NCBI GenBank assembly: GCA_964559125.1
Contig: CAZLGW010000028.1
Coordinates: forward strand, 10,998 to 74,997
Direction: 5' to 3'
Length of the DNA stretch: 64,000 bases
DNA from: Ravibacter sp964559125
GTDB taxonomy: Bacteria > Bacteroidota > Bacteroidia > Cytophagales > Spirosomataceae
Shown: one piece after another, positions 53,290 through 62,182 of the stretch
Layout: every line of letters starts with the position of its first letter
Numbering within the stretch: the stretch's first letter is position 1
Translations under genes and position numbers: made by a program
The notes under the pieces: model-generated
Database searches by the model: none
What the model was told of the DNA's origin: nothing
The model's input: only the letters and a program-made list of their open reading frames with translations

Positions 53290-53893
53290 ATAATTCAGTT
53301 TTATGATAAATCGCCCGGTTACCCTGAGTAGTGAACCGGAAAGATGTTGGAATTGTTATCAGGTCTCCCCATCGGGAGTCAGCGCGGCACTACCCGGAGG
53401 TTATCGCAACCGGACTGGCATGCGGAAGTAGCTCTTGAATGACATAGTAATATTGTATTTGTATTTTTTGTGGTGACGGACAAGCAGACTTTTTACTTTT
53501 TCAGCCCGCAAAGTTTTCATATTATTTTTTTCTTTACAAGGTATACAGCTTATTTCTTGCCCTATGACAAGATGAATCTGCAAGATTTTCAACGCTTTCC
53601 ATCCGGGCGGCAGATCCCGTTGGAGCGGGGTTTGTCAGGTTGGGATAAGAAAGAATAGGTATTTGCATTTTTTTTATATAAACTATGTTGAAGGAAAGTA
53701 GGCAAAGCCAGTGTTTCAGCCTTTCGGGGATCGTGAAAAGTAAAACGTATCACATTTGTAAAATTTGGTATTTATATCCAATTTCGGACTCTTTTTTGAC
53801 AGGTGGTAAAAGAAGGTAACTGAGGTGCCGGCAAGGCGGCTCAACGGTATTGTTTGAAAGTGTTTTTTCGTCTTTTTTAGATTTAGATAGCCA
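53290..53893. other. 604-bp gap between tolC-like gene and arginine decarboxylase
   Basis: The two genes diverge. The stretch is AT-rich in its middle and right part, with a minus-strand AAACTTTG box at 53509-53516 for the tolC operon and AT runs upstream of the decarboxylase (for example TTTTTTCGTCTTTTTT before the start). I see no open frame with a plausible start, no tRNA and no recognisable riboswitch. Confidence 0.5.
53509..53516 (-). promoter_or_regulatory. Candidate -7 box of the tolC-adaptor-RND operon
   Basis: Minus strand AAACTTTG followed by CGGGC, one base off TAnnTTTG and in line with other sites here. It would leave a leader of about 210 nt. Confidence 0.3.
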
Positions 53894-55402
53894 ATGAAAA
53901 GTTACATTGACCTGATTCAGCAATCGTTTGAGTTCCCTACGATGGAATTCAACGTGGAAGATAACCAGTTGCTGTTCAACAATGTACCGTTGATGGATAT
54001 CATCAACGAGCACGGTACGCCGCTGAAGCTGACCTATTTGCCGAAAATAGGAGAGCATATCGAAAATGCGCGGATGTTTTTCAGGAATGCCTTTAAAAGG
54101 CATAATTACAAGGGGACCTATACCTATTGCTACTGTACCAAGTCTTCACACTTCAGTTTTGTGCTCGAGGAGGCGTTAAAGCATAACATCCATATAGAAA
54201 CATCCTCTTCTTTCGATATTCCTATCATCAGGGAACTGTACAGGACTGGGCATATCAACAAATCGACCTTTATCCTGGCTAACGGTTTCAAAAGGCCGCT
54301 TTATACGCAATATCTCAGCGAACTCATAAATGAAGGTTTTAATGCTATTCCTATTCTCGATAACCTGAAGGAAATCGAAGAATATGAGCAGCTGACAAAT
54401 GCCGAAACTGTCAATTTCGGGATCCGGATCGCGACCGATGAGGAGCCGAACTTCGCCTTTTATACTTCGCGGCTCGGTATACGCTACAACGATGTGCTTG
54501 AGCTTTACAAGGAGAAGATCAAACCGAATCCGCGCTTTAACCTGAAGATGCTCCACTTTTTTATCAATACGGGCATTAAAGACAGCGCCTACTACTGGAG
54601 TGAACTAACCCGGTTTATGTTCAAATACTGCGAAATGCAGAAGATCTGCCCGGAACTGGATTCTATCGATATAGGCGGAGGACTGCCTATCCAGACTTCG
54701 CTCACCTCCAACTACGATTACCAGCAGATGGTAGATGAAATAGTGGAGAATATCCAGTGGATATGCAATAAAAACAATGTGCCGGTTCCCCACATTTTTA
54801 CTGAATTCGGCAGCTATACGGTAGGAGAGAGCGGGGCCGTTATCTACAAGGTTATCGATAAGAAGCTTCAGAACGATAAAGAGCTGTGGTATATGATCGA
54901 CGGATCCTTCATCACCCACCTGCCCGATTCATGGGGGATGAACCAGAAATATATCATGATGCCGATCAACAATTGGGATAATCCTTACCAGAAGGTGAAC
55001 CTGGGTGGGCTGACGTGTGATTCGCAGGATTTTTACAATACCGAAATGCACAGCTCGGATTTGTATCTTCCGATCTTTGCCGAAGACGAAACGCAGTATA
55101 TCGGTTTCTTCCATACGGGCGCCTACCAGGAGTCGCTGGGTGGGTATGGCGGGATCCAGCATTGCCTTATCCCGGCGCCTAAGCATGTACTGGTCGACCG
55201 CGACGAAGAAGGGGCGATAGTGACGAGTGTTTTCGCAGATGCGCAGGACAGTGAATCCATGCTGAAGATCCTTGGTTACGGCAGAGACCGCGGTTTACAG
55301 GAAAAGAAGATCGAAATTCCCAGGGAACTTCCGGCCGTTAACGGCGAAGAGGAAAAACTGCTGGTAAAAAGCGGGGGTAAAAAGCAAGTAATTCAAAAAT
55401 AA
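53894..55402 (+). CDS. Arginine decarboxylase-like fold III PLP enzyme
   Basis: A 502-residue group IV (alanine-racemase fold) decarboxylase, probably making agmatine for polyamines. Seen: YCYCTKSSHFSFV with the PLP Lys83, the phosphate-binding loop SIDIGGGLP near 258, and LTCDSQDFYNTE near 373, which carries the catalytic Cys and Asp of this fold. The whole sequence differs from the long SpeA of E. coli (about 660 residues) and fits the shorter Bacteroidota type. Whether arginine, ornithine or diaminopimelate-like compounds are the substrate cannot be proved here. The ATG at 53894 opens directly onto MKSYIDLIQQ. Confidence 0.75.
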   Translation: MKSYIDLIQQSFEFPTMEFNVEDNQLLFNNVPLMDIINEHGTPLKLTYLPKIGEHIENARMFFRNAFKRHNYKGTYTYCYCTKSSHFSFVLEEALKHNIHIETSSSFDIPIIRELYRTGHINKSTFILANGFKRPLYTQYLSELINEGFNAIPILDNLKEIEEYEQLTNAETVNFGIRIATDEEPNFAFYTSRLGIRYNDVLELYKEKIKPNPRFNLKMLHFFINTGIKDSAYYWSELTRFMFKYCEMQKICPELDSIDIGGGLPIQTSLTSNYDYQQMVDEIVENIQWICNKNNVPVPHIFTEFGSYTVGESGAVIYKVIDKKLQNDKELWYMIDGSFITHLPDSWGMNQKYIMMPINNWDNPYQKVNLGGLTCDSQDFYNTEMHSSDLYLPIFAEDETQYIGFFHTGAYQESLGGYGGIQHCLIPAPKHVLVDRDEEGAIVTSVFADAQDSESMLKILGYGRDRGLQEKKIEIPRELPAVNGEEEKLLVKSGGKKQVIQK

Positions 55403-55487
55403 AACGTTAGTATTGAGACGGATATCAGTTGCCATCCATCAGGAATCGGCTATTGCCTGACGGCGCAACCGGTAATTTTACGACAAG

Positions 55488-55495
55488 CAACTTTG
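55488..55495 (+). promoter_or_regulatory. Candidate -7 box of the small lipoprotein gene
   Basis: CAACTTTG followed by CAAG, one base off TAnnTTTG, 33 bp before the ATG at 55528. Confidence 0.35.
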
Positions 55496-55527
55496 CAAGC
55501 ATTTATAATTTATCCCGATTTGACCAG

Positions 55528-55656
55528 ATGAAAAAGGCAGTACTTTTACTGGCGTTGGCAGGTTTTATGGCGCTTGGCGCCTGTTCACGCAAGACCTGTC
55601 CTGCGTATAGCAGCATTCAGAAGACGGATGTTTCTGTAAGCCAGCCTGCTGTTTAA
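55528..55656 (+). CDS. Small lipoprotein
   Basis: A 42-residue protein (start at M34 of a longer open frame). It has a lipoprotein signal peptide and lipobox LGAC with Cys19; the mature chain is only 24 residues, CSRKTCPAYSSIQKTDVSVS then QPAV. A second Cys at the fifth position (CPAY) is a pattern I recall in small Bacteroidota lipoproteins. The longer frame from 55429 lacks such a start. Its stop shares the TTAA at 55653-55656 with the convergent HAD gene. Function is not known. Confidence 0.7.
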   Translation: MKKAVLLLALAGFMALGACSRKTCPAYSSIQKTDVSVSQPAV

Positions 55657-56171
55657 CCGGCATTCCCCAATATTACTGCCGTTGCCTCCCGGAAACAGGA
55701 GACTTTAAACCCGGCTTTTGTCTGCGATCCGGATTTCCCGATGAGGACTGTCCGGACACCTGCTTTAATCCCCGCTTCCACATCCCGCTCGCTGTCTCCG
55801 ATCATCCATGATGCGGACGGGTCGATTTTGTATTTAGCAATTGCCCTTTCAATCATCAGCGAGCCGGGCTTCCTGCTTAGCGACCGCGTGGTATAGTCGT
55901 CATGATGAGGCGCAAAATAGAGGTCGTCGAGCACGCCGCCGTATTCGTCGTTCATCCGCTGGTGTATGGCCTTGACTTCAGCGCCGGTATAGAGGCCTTT
56001 GGCTATTCCTCCCTGGTTGGTGATGACAATCAGCAGGTAGCCGGCTTTTTTGAGCAGTAATAAGCCCTCTTTGACGCCGTCAGGGAACTGAAGGAGCTCA
56101 GGCTGGAACAAGTAGCCATCGAGATCCTGGTTTAAGACACCGTCACGGTCGAGAAATATGCATTTGTTCAT
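55653..56171 (-). CDS. HAD-IIIA phosphatase (GmhB-like)
   Basis: A 172-residue haloacid-dehalogenase phosphatase. The motifs are FLDRDGVLN (nucleophile Asp8), VITNQGGIAKG, SRKPGS and MIGDSERDVEAGIKAG, as in D-glycero-D-manno-heptose-1,7-bisphosphate phosphatase. The zinc-binding cysteines of GmhB between the second and third motifs are missing (the loop is APHHDDYTTRSLSRKP), so the substrate may differ. It is convergent with the small lipoprotein; stops overlap in TTAA. Assignment as a heptose enzyme is uncertain. Confidence 0.8.
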   Translation of the reverse strand: MNKCIFLDRDGVLNQDLDGYLFQPELLQFPDGVKEGLLLLKKAGYLLIVITNQGGIAKGLYTGAEVKAIHQRMNDEYGGVLDDLYFAPHHDDYTTRSLSRKPGSLMIERAIAKYKIDPSASWMIGDSERDVEAGIKAGVRTVLIGKSGSQTKAGFKVSCFREATAVILGNAG

Positions 56172-56221
56172 TATGTAAATGATAGCCAGAGATGGAGCCG
56201 TCTACAAATTATTCATGTGCG

Positions 56222-57934
56222 TTACAGATTTTTCCTCTTCAGCTCTTTGACCGCATGGTCGGCGGCGCGTGCGGTGAGCGCCATATAGGTGAGCGAGGGG
56301 TTGACACAGGACGCAGAAGTCATAGAGGCTCCGTCGGTGACAAATACATTTTTAACCGTGTGGACCTGGTTGAAGGCATTGAGCACGGAGGTTTTCGGAT
56401 CCCGCCCCATACGTGCCGTCCCCATTTCGTGGATAGCCATACCGAGATACGATCCCCTGTCGTAAGTATTAACATTCTTCACACCCGAGCGCTCGAGCAT
56501 CTCGGCGGCATCATTCTTCATGTCTTCCCGCATTTTGTGCTCGTTTTCACGAAGATCTGCATCAAAAACAACTACAGGCATCCCGAATTTATCCTTTTTC
56601 TCTTTGTTGAGGTACATCCGGTTTTCGTGGTAAGGGAGCGTTTCACCAAAACCTCCGAAGCCTATTGTCCAGTTACCTGGCCTGGTAAGAGCCTCCTTGA
56701 ATTCTGCGCCGAAAGCGTGCTCAGCAATGTTGCGCTGCCATCCCTGGCGGCTGCCTCCTCCCTGGAAGCCGAAACCCCGAAGGTAGTCGCGTTTATCATT
56801 GCCGATATTCCGGTATCTCGGGATATAAATGCCGTTGGCGCGGCGGCCAAAATAGTAAGTATCCAAACCGCCTTCCCAGGTACCGCTGGCGCCGATCCTG
56901 AAGTGATGGTCCATCAGGTTATGGCCCAATTCTCCCGAATCGTTTCCTAACCCGTTGGGGAAACGGCCGGAAGTAGAGTTGAGAAGCGTTACGGTAGAGC
57001 CGATAGCTCCCGCACATACGAAGATAATTTTAGAGAAAAACTCTCTTTCCTCGAGCGTTTGGGTATCTACCACTTTTACTCCCTTTGCTTTCCGGGTACC
57101 ATTGTCGTAAATAATGCTGCTGACAAGGGAATGGGGACGAAGCGTCAGCCTTCCTGTCTTGACAGCGGCAGGCAGCGTGCTCGACTGAGTACTGAAATAG
57201 GCGCCGTAGGGACAGCCGAGCGAGCAAAGGTTGCGGTACTGGCAGGAAGCCCGGCCCTGGTCGAGCTGTATTTTGGATGCCTTTGAGAGGTTGGCGACCC
57301 GGCCGATGGTCATGATACGCCCCGGGAACTCTTTTTCCAACCGCTTGCGGACCTCTTTCTCCACGTAGTACATGTCCATCGGCGGCAGGAACTCGCTGTC
57401 GGGCAGTTGAGGCAGGCCCAGCTTTTCGCCCGAAATACCCACATGCTTTTCGACATAACTATACCAGGGAGCGATATCCTTATAGCGGATCGGCCAGTCG
57501 ACGGCAATGCCGTCTTTCAGGTTAGCTTCAAAATCGAGGTCGCTCCAGCGATATGACTGACGGCCCCACATGATGGATTTGCCGCCTACGATATCCGGAC
57601 GGTACCAGTCGAAGCGTTTCTTTTCCTCGTACAGGGAGTCCATATCGTTCATCCAATACTTTTCGGTCATTTCATTATAAGGATAATCCCTGGAAAGAAA
57701 AGGATGCGTCTCCTTCTGCTTAATGGTAAGGCGGCCGTTGTATTTCTTTTCCCACGGCGCTTTCATCGCATTTTCGTAGCCTGTCACATGCTCAAGAGGC
57801 TTGCCTCTCTCGAGCATCAGTACTTTGAGGCCTCTTTCGGTGAGCTCCTTGGCGGCCCAGCCTCCGGAAACCCCGGAACCGATCACGATTGCATCGTAAG
57901 TAATGTCCTTTATGGCGTCTGTATTCAGGTACAT
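56222..57934 (-). CDS. GMC-family oxidoreductase
   Basis: A 570-residue flavoprotein. The FAD-binding motif GSGVSGGWAAKEL starts at about residue 19; VGGKSIMWGRQSYRWSDLDFEA is the family's active-site entry; the C-terminal AIHEMGTARMGRDPKTSVLNAFNQVHTVKNVFVTDGASMTS is the classic GMC end with the catalytic His. A cysteine cluster (CQYRNLCSLGCPYGAY) near 235 is also seen, as in gluconate dehydrogenase-type members. It is preceded on the same strand by a gluconate 2-dehydrogenase subunit 3-like gene (45-bp gap), so the pair likely forms a sugar or alcohol dehydrogenase. Electron acceptor is not known. Confidence 0.85.
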   Translation of the reverse strand: MYLNTDAIKDITYDAIVIGSGVSGGWAAKELTERGLKVLMLERGKPLEHVTGYENAMKAPWEKKYNGRLTIKQKETHPFLSRDYPYNEMTEKYWMNDMDSLYEEKKRFDWYRPDIVGGKSIMWGRQSYRWSDLDFEANLKDGIAVDWPIRYKDIAPWYSYVEKHVGISGEKLGLPQLPDSEFLPPMDMYYVEKEVRKRLEKEFPGRIMTIGRVANLSKASKIQLDQGRASCQYRNLCSLGCPYGAYFSTQSSTLPAAVKTGRLTLRPHSLVSSIIYDNGTRKAKGVKVVDTQTLEEREFFSKIIFVCAGAIGSTVTLLNSTSGRFPNGLGNDSGELGHNLMDHHFRIGASGTWEGGLDTYYFGRRANGIYIPRYRNIGNDKRDYLRGFGFQGGGSRQGWQRNIAEHAFGAEFKEALTRPGNWTIGFGGFGETLPYHENRMYLNKEKKDKFGMPVVVFDADLRENEHKMREDMKNDAAEMLERSGVKNVNTYDRGSYLGMAIHEMGTARMGRDPKTSVLNAFNQVHTVKNVFVTDGASMTSASCVNPSLTYMALTARAADHAVKELKRKNL

Positions 57935-57979
57935 TGGTTATTCAGATTTTAAGAGATTGATTTTGTTGAAGCGGATGCT

Positions 57980-58519
57980 TTACAAGGCCCAGGTTTTCTG
58001 ACCCGGTCTGAGGGGATAAGACCCTTCGAAGCGGCCCGGAACAGGCAGGTAGTCAAGCGCCTGTGTGGCACCGATCTCTGAAGTAAAATACCCGGTGACT
58101 GTCAGGCTCTTCAAAAGCTGGAAGAAATCCTTATCGCTGGTTGCTGCATCACCGATAATCTCCTTTTTCTGGTCTCCTGAAAGCCCGGTAAACCCTTTCC
58201 CGAATTTCCCGGAAGCTTTCTTATCCAGCCGGTCAAGCCCGGCATAAAAGTCATCCTGGTCTTTCTTTTCGTAGCAATCCCTTATTACGCGGATGATGAA
58301 ATCCTTGACGCCGGCTTCCTTGGCGCCGGGTGTCGAAGTAGCGGGTATAATAACATCGGCGACTTCGGCAAGGAGCTTTTCCTGCTCCGGAGAAATTTCT
58401 GCCGATGGCCCGAAATAGGTTTTTTCTCCCATTACGCCTGCGCGCAACGGTTCGGTGAAAGCCAGCCCTAAAACGGCCGAAAGCCGGAAAATGACTTCTC
58501 TCCTGTTGATATTGGTCAT
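57980..58519 (-). CDS. Gluconate 2-dehydrogenase subunit 3-family protein, Tat-exported
   Basis: A 179-residue small subunit of membrane-bound gluconate dehydrogenase type. The N-terminus NINRREVIFRLSAVLGLAF is a twin-arginine signal (RRxVxxL). The family's ADVIIPATSTPGAKEAGV segment and DFFQLLKSLTVTGYFTSEIGATQALDYLPVPGRFEGSYPL tail are clear. Such subunits carry the GMC catalytic subunit across the membrane; here the GMC gene follows 45 bp later without its own signal peptide, so the small subunit may export both. The usual cytochrome subunit gene is not adjacent. Confidence 0.85.
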   Translation of the reverse strand: MTNINRREVIFRLSAVLGLAFTEPLRAGVMGEKTYFGPSAEISPEQEKLLAEVADVIIPATSTPGAKEAGVKDFIIRVIRDCYEKKDQDDFYAGLDRLDKKASGKFGKGFTGLSGDQKKEIIGDAATSDKDFFQLLKSLTVTGYFTSEIGATQALDYLPVPGRFEGSYPLRPGQKTWAL

Positions 58520-58814
58520 ATAATGAAGAATTTATTAAGGTTTGTATCCGATACTGAGAGTTGCGGCAGTTGCCGGTAATTGTAAGCGGGTTTCTCTCCG
58601 GCACCTGCTTTTGTTCAAATCAAACTTCCAATACTACTTAAATTTGGGGGAAGCGTCAAAGCCCGGATATTTATCCCGGCTTATTTATAAAAAGTATAAA
58701 ACAGTTTGGTAAAGGATGATAAACTCTTGCCCGATTATGTTTACCTTTCCGGCTTTTGAGCGATCCGGATATTGTAAAATAGTCACGAGTAGTAAGCTCA
58801 AACCTTTTATACAT

Positions 58815-60971
58815 ATGAAAACCAATATCGCCCTGCTGGTTCTTCTTACAGGAGTAGCAGCATGCAATCAATCATACAAAATGGATAAGCAACCTTACGA
58901 ATGGCCGGAAGGGGTTACTCCCCCTGTGGCGGAAATCATCCCTCACACGCGTATTCTACACGGAGACACCGTGACTGATAATTACTACTGGATGATCGAC
59001 TACTTTAAAAACGGTCCTCACAGTGATAAAGTCATTGACTACCTTAAGGCCGAGAATGCGTATCTTGAAGAAATGATGAAAGGTACGGAGTCGTTCCGGA
59101 AATCGCTGTTTGATGAGCTGAAGGGGAGGATCAAGGAAAAAGACGAAAGTGTTCCGGTATTCAAAAACGGCTACTATTATTATTCAAGAACTGAAGACGG
59201 ACAACAATATTTCAAATATTGCAGGAAAAAAGGCTCGCTGGATGCGCCCGAAGAAATACTTGCCGACGTCGACGAAATGGCTAAAGGGTATGCCTACTAC
59301 TCTGCGGGCGGGTTTAATGTGAGTCCTGATAACCGGCTGATGGCTTACGGGGTCGATACAGTCTCCCGGAGACAGTATACCATTCATATCAAGAACCTGG
59401 ATACGGGGGAGATCTACCCGGAACGCATCGCAAATACTTCCGGCGGGTCGGTCTGGGCCAACGATAACAAGACGCTTTTCTATACGGCTAAAAACGAGCA
59501 GACGCTGCTGAGTGAGAAAATCAAACGTCATGTACTGGGCGCACCCGCAGAAGCCGACGTAACGGTGTACCACGAAAAGGACAACACCAATTATATCGGC
59601 GTAGGGAAATCAAAGGAAGGCAATCATATTTTCATAGGCTCGTCGGGGACGTTGTCGTCGGAGTACCGTTTTATAGATGCCAACAACCCGGGTGGGGAAT
59701 TTAAAGTTTTCGCACCCAGGAGAAAGGACGTTCTCTACAGTGTAACGCCGCTGGAAGACAGGTTCCTTATTCTCACCAACTGGAATGCGCGTAATTTCAG
59801 GCTAATGGAATGTCCCCTGGATAAGACAGACCCTTCCGGGTGGAAAGAGGTCGTCGCTCACCGCGAAGACGTACTTTTGTCCGCGATAGACGTTTTCATA
59901 GGTTATACGGTACTCACCGAGCGAAAAGACGGGCTGGTACAGCTCCGTATCATTAACAGGGTAGACGGCAGCGACCATTATCTCGATTTCGGCGAGCCGG
60001 CTTACGATGCCTATACCGGCGCCAATCCCGAGTATAACAGCACATCGCTGCGTTATCATTATACTTCGATGGTCACCCCTAACTCTACCTATGACTATGA
60101 TATGCTCTCCAGGAAGAAGGAGCTGAAAAAGCAGCAGGAAGTGCTGGGAGGGTATAACCCGGACGACTATACCTCCGAGCGGCTTTATGCAACCTCGCGT
60201 GACGGTAAAAAGGTGCCCGTATCGATTGTTTACAGGAAAGGATACAAGAAAGACGGCAACACCCCGCTGCTGCTGTATGCCTACGGGTCGTACGGACACA
60301 GTATGGATGCCGGGTTCAGCAGCAGCCGCTTAAGCCTGCTGAACAGGGGATTCGCCTTTGCCATTGCGCATATCAGGGGTGGGGAAGAAATGGGCCGTCA
60401 CTGGTATGAGGATGGTAAAATGATGAACAAGAAGAATACCTTCAATGATTTCGTGGACTGCGCGAAGTTCCTGGTCGACCTCAAATACACTTCTCCGGCC
60501 CACCTGTATGCCCAGGGAGGCAGTGCGGGAGGTCTTTTAATGGGTGCGGTGATCAACCAGGCGCCGGAGCTTTGGAACGGCGTAATCGCCGATGTACCTT
60601 TCGTAGATGTGGTCAACACCATGCTTGATGAGAGTATACCGCTTACTACGAACGAGTTTGACGAATGGGGGAATCCGAAAGAAAAAGAAGCCTACGAGTA
60701 CATAAAAAGCTACTCGCCCTATGAGAATATAGAAGCTAAAAGCTATCCCAACTTATTGGTGACTACCGGTTTGCACGATAGCCAGGTACAGTATTTCGAG
60801 CCTGCCAAATGGGTGGCAAAGCTGAGGGCTACCTGTACCGGTAATAACCTGATCCTTTTTAAGACCAATATGGAATTCGGGCACGGAGGGGCTTCAGGAA
60901 GGTTCGACTACCTGAAGGAAGTAGCGCTGGAATATGCTTTCCTGTTTTCGCTGGAAGGAATTACTAAGTAG
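58815..60971 (+). CDS. Prolyl oligopeptidase (S9A) lipoprotein
   Basis: A 718-residue serine peptidase cutting after Pro in peptides. Start at 58815 (the open frame runs from 58716, but MKTNIALLVLLTGVAACNQ is a lipoprotein signal with lipobox GVAAC). The beta-propeller domain fills about 50-420; the catalytic domain has Ser570 in GGSAGG, Asp655 in LHDSQV and His690 in FGHGGASGRF. This is the order of the family. Export to the periplasm or outer surface is inferred from the signal peptide. Confidence 0.92.
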   Translation: MKTNIALLVLLTGVAACNQSYKMDKQPYEWPEGVTPPVAEIIPHTRILHGDTVTDNYYWMIDYFKNGPHSDKVIDYLKAENAYLEEMMKGTESFRKSLFDELKGRIKEKDESVPVFKNGYYYYSRTEDGQQYFKYCRKKGSLDAPEEILADVDEMAKGYAYYSAGGFNVSPDNRLMAYGVDTVSRRQYTIHIKNLDTGEIYPERIANTSGGSVWANDNKTLFYTAKNEQTLLSEKIKRHVLGAPAEADVTVYHEKDNTNYIGVGKSKEGNHIFIGSSGTLSSEYRFIDANNPGGEFKVFAPRRKDVLYSVTPLEDRFLILTNWNARNFRLMECPLDKTDPSGWKEVVAHREDVLLSAIDVFIGYTVLTERKDGLVQLRIINRVDGSDHYLDFGEPAYDAYTGANPEYNSTSLRYHYTSMVTPNSTYDYDMLSRKKELKKQQEVLGGYNPDDYTSERLYATSRDGKKVPVSIVYRKGYKKDGNTPLLLYAYGSYGHSMDAGFSSSRLSLLNRGFAFAIAHIRGGEEMGRHWYEDGKMMNKKNTFNDFVDCAKFLVDLKYTSPAHLYAQGGSAGGLLMGAVINQAPELWNGVIADVPFVDVVNTMLDESIPLTTNEFDEWGNPKEKEAYEYIKSYSPYENIEAKSYPNLLVTTGLHDSQVQYFEPAKWVAKLRATCTGNNLILFKTNMEFGHGGASGRFDYLKEVALEYAFLFSLEGITK

Positions 60972-61027
60972 CACGGCAGACTCTGCGACGTATCCGGGAA
61001 AATAGTGGTTTTAAGGAGCGGGTTTCA

Positions 61028-61035
61028 TAACTTCG
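61028..61035 (+). promoter_or_regulatory. Candidate -7 box of the nrnA-like gene
   Basis: TAACTTCG followed by CGGG differs by one base from the TAnnTTTG consensus; it is 29 bp before the GTG start at 61065. Confidence 0.35.
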
Positions 61036-61064
61036 CGGGTTCCAAACATTAAAGTTTATATTTT

Positions 61065-62087
61065 GTGGCTTATCTGACCGACTCTATCAGAGATATCCTT
61101 CGTATTCCCAAAAATATCGTCGTGACGATGCACCGTGATCCTGACGCAGATGCGATCGGGTCTTCCCTGGGCTGGGCGGCATTTTTAAAGAAGATCGGCC
61201 ACAAGGTTACGGTCATCAGTCCTACCGAAGTGCCTGCCAATCTTACCTGGCTGGACACCGGCTCCGATATCCTTAATTTTGAAGACAGGAAAGCGGGGAG
61301 AACTTTATGTCTGGAAGCAATTGATACAGCGGATCTGATCTGCTGCCTTGATTTTTCAGCGATGGGACGGTTGAAGGACATGGCTGCTTTCATCAGCCGG
61401 TCAAAGGTCCCGGTGCTGATGATCGATCATCATCTCGATCCCGAGCCTTTTGCTAAATACCTCATTTCGGATGTCTCGGCTGCCGCTACCGCCCAGATAA
61501 TTTATTATTGTATAAACGAATGGGATGCATCACTGATGGACGAGATCATAGCCGAGCGGCTCTACGCGGGTATTATGACCGATACGGGCTCTTTCCGCCA
61601 TAACAATACGACCAGGGAAGTCCACCTGGCAGTAGCCGACCTGATGAAATACGGGGTACAGGCCGATAAAGTACACCGGATGATCTTCGATAACAGCCCG
61701 TTGTCGCGACTGCAGTTGCTGGGGCATTCATTGTCGACAATCACGGTTCTTCCCGGATTCCGGACTTCCTACATGGTTTTGACCCATAAAACCCTGGAAA
61801 GCTTTCATTCGGCTATCGGAGATACCGACGGGATTGTCAATTTCGGGCTCCAGGTAGAGGATGTTGTCATGACAGCACTATTCATTGAGCGCAGCAATGA
61901 AGTAAAAATTTCATTCCGTTCGGTAGCAGATTTTTCGGTAAGGGAGCTTGCACACGCACATTTCGAAGGGGGCGGGCATAAAAATGCTTCGGGAGGAAGA
62001 AGTAATTTAAGTTTATCAGCTACAATTGAAAAATTTTTAGGAATTTTGCCGCACTATCGGGAGCAGCTCCTTGCTGTGAACAAGTAA
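61065..62087 (+). CDS. DHH-family phosphoesterase, NrnA-like (oligoribonuclease/pAp phosphatase)
   Basis: A 340-residue enzyme that breaks down short RNA fragments and 3'-phosphoadenosine-5'-phosphate. DHH motifs: HRDPDADAIGSSLG, CCLDFSAMGRL and IDHHLDPEPF; the DHHA1 end is EGGGHKNASGG. It starts at a GTG (61065), because no ATG lies before the DHH motif and the upstream TAACTTCG site fits it. It precedes the FKBP gene by 95 bp. Confidence 0.88.
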   Translation: MAYLTDSIRDILRIPKNIVVTMHRDPDADAIGSSLGWAAFLKKIGHKVTVISPTEVPANLTWLDTGSDILNFEDRKAGRTLCLEAIDTADLICCLDFSAMGRLKDMAAFISRSKVPVLMIDHHLDPEPFAKYLISDVSAAATAQIIYYCINEWDASLMDEIIAERLYAGIMTDTGSFRHNNTTREVHLAVADLMKYGVQADKVHRMIFDNSPLSRLQLLGHSLSTITVLPGFRTSYMVLTHKTLESFHSAIGDTDGIVNFGLQVEDVVMTALFIERSNEVKISFRSVADFSVRELAHAHFEGGGHKNASGGRSNLSLSATIEKFLGILPHYREQLLAVNK

Positions 62088-62182
62088 ACTTGAAAATCGG
62101 CATGGCCAGTCTGTTTTCCGGCAATCAAAATAGTTCATGGCCGTTTTTCCTGATTAAAATACTATTTCATAATTTATTTCTG

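Noticed and set aside
53290..53893. A riboswitch or tRNA ahead of the decarboxylase
   Set aside because: No conserved core of a known class or cloverleaf was found by eye.
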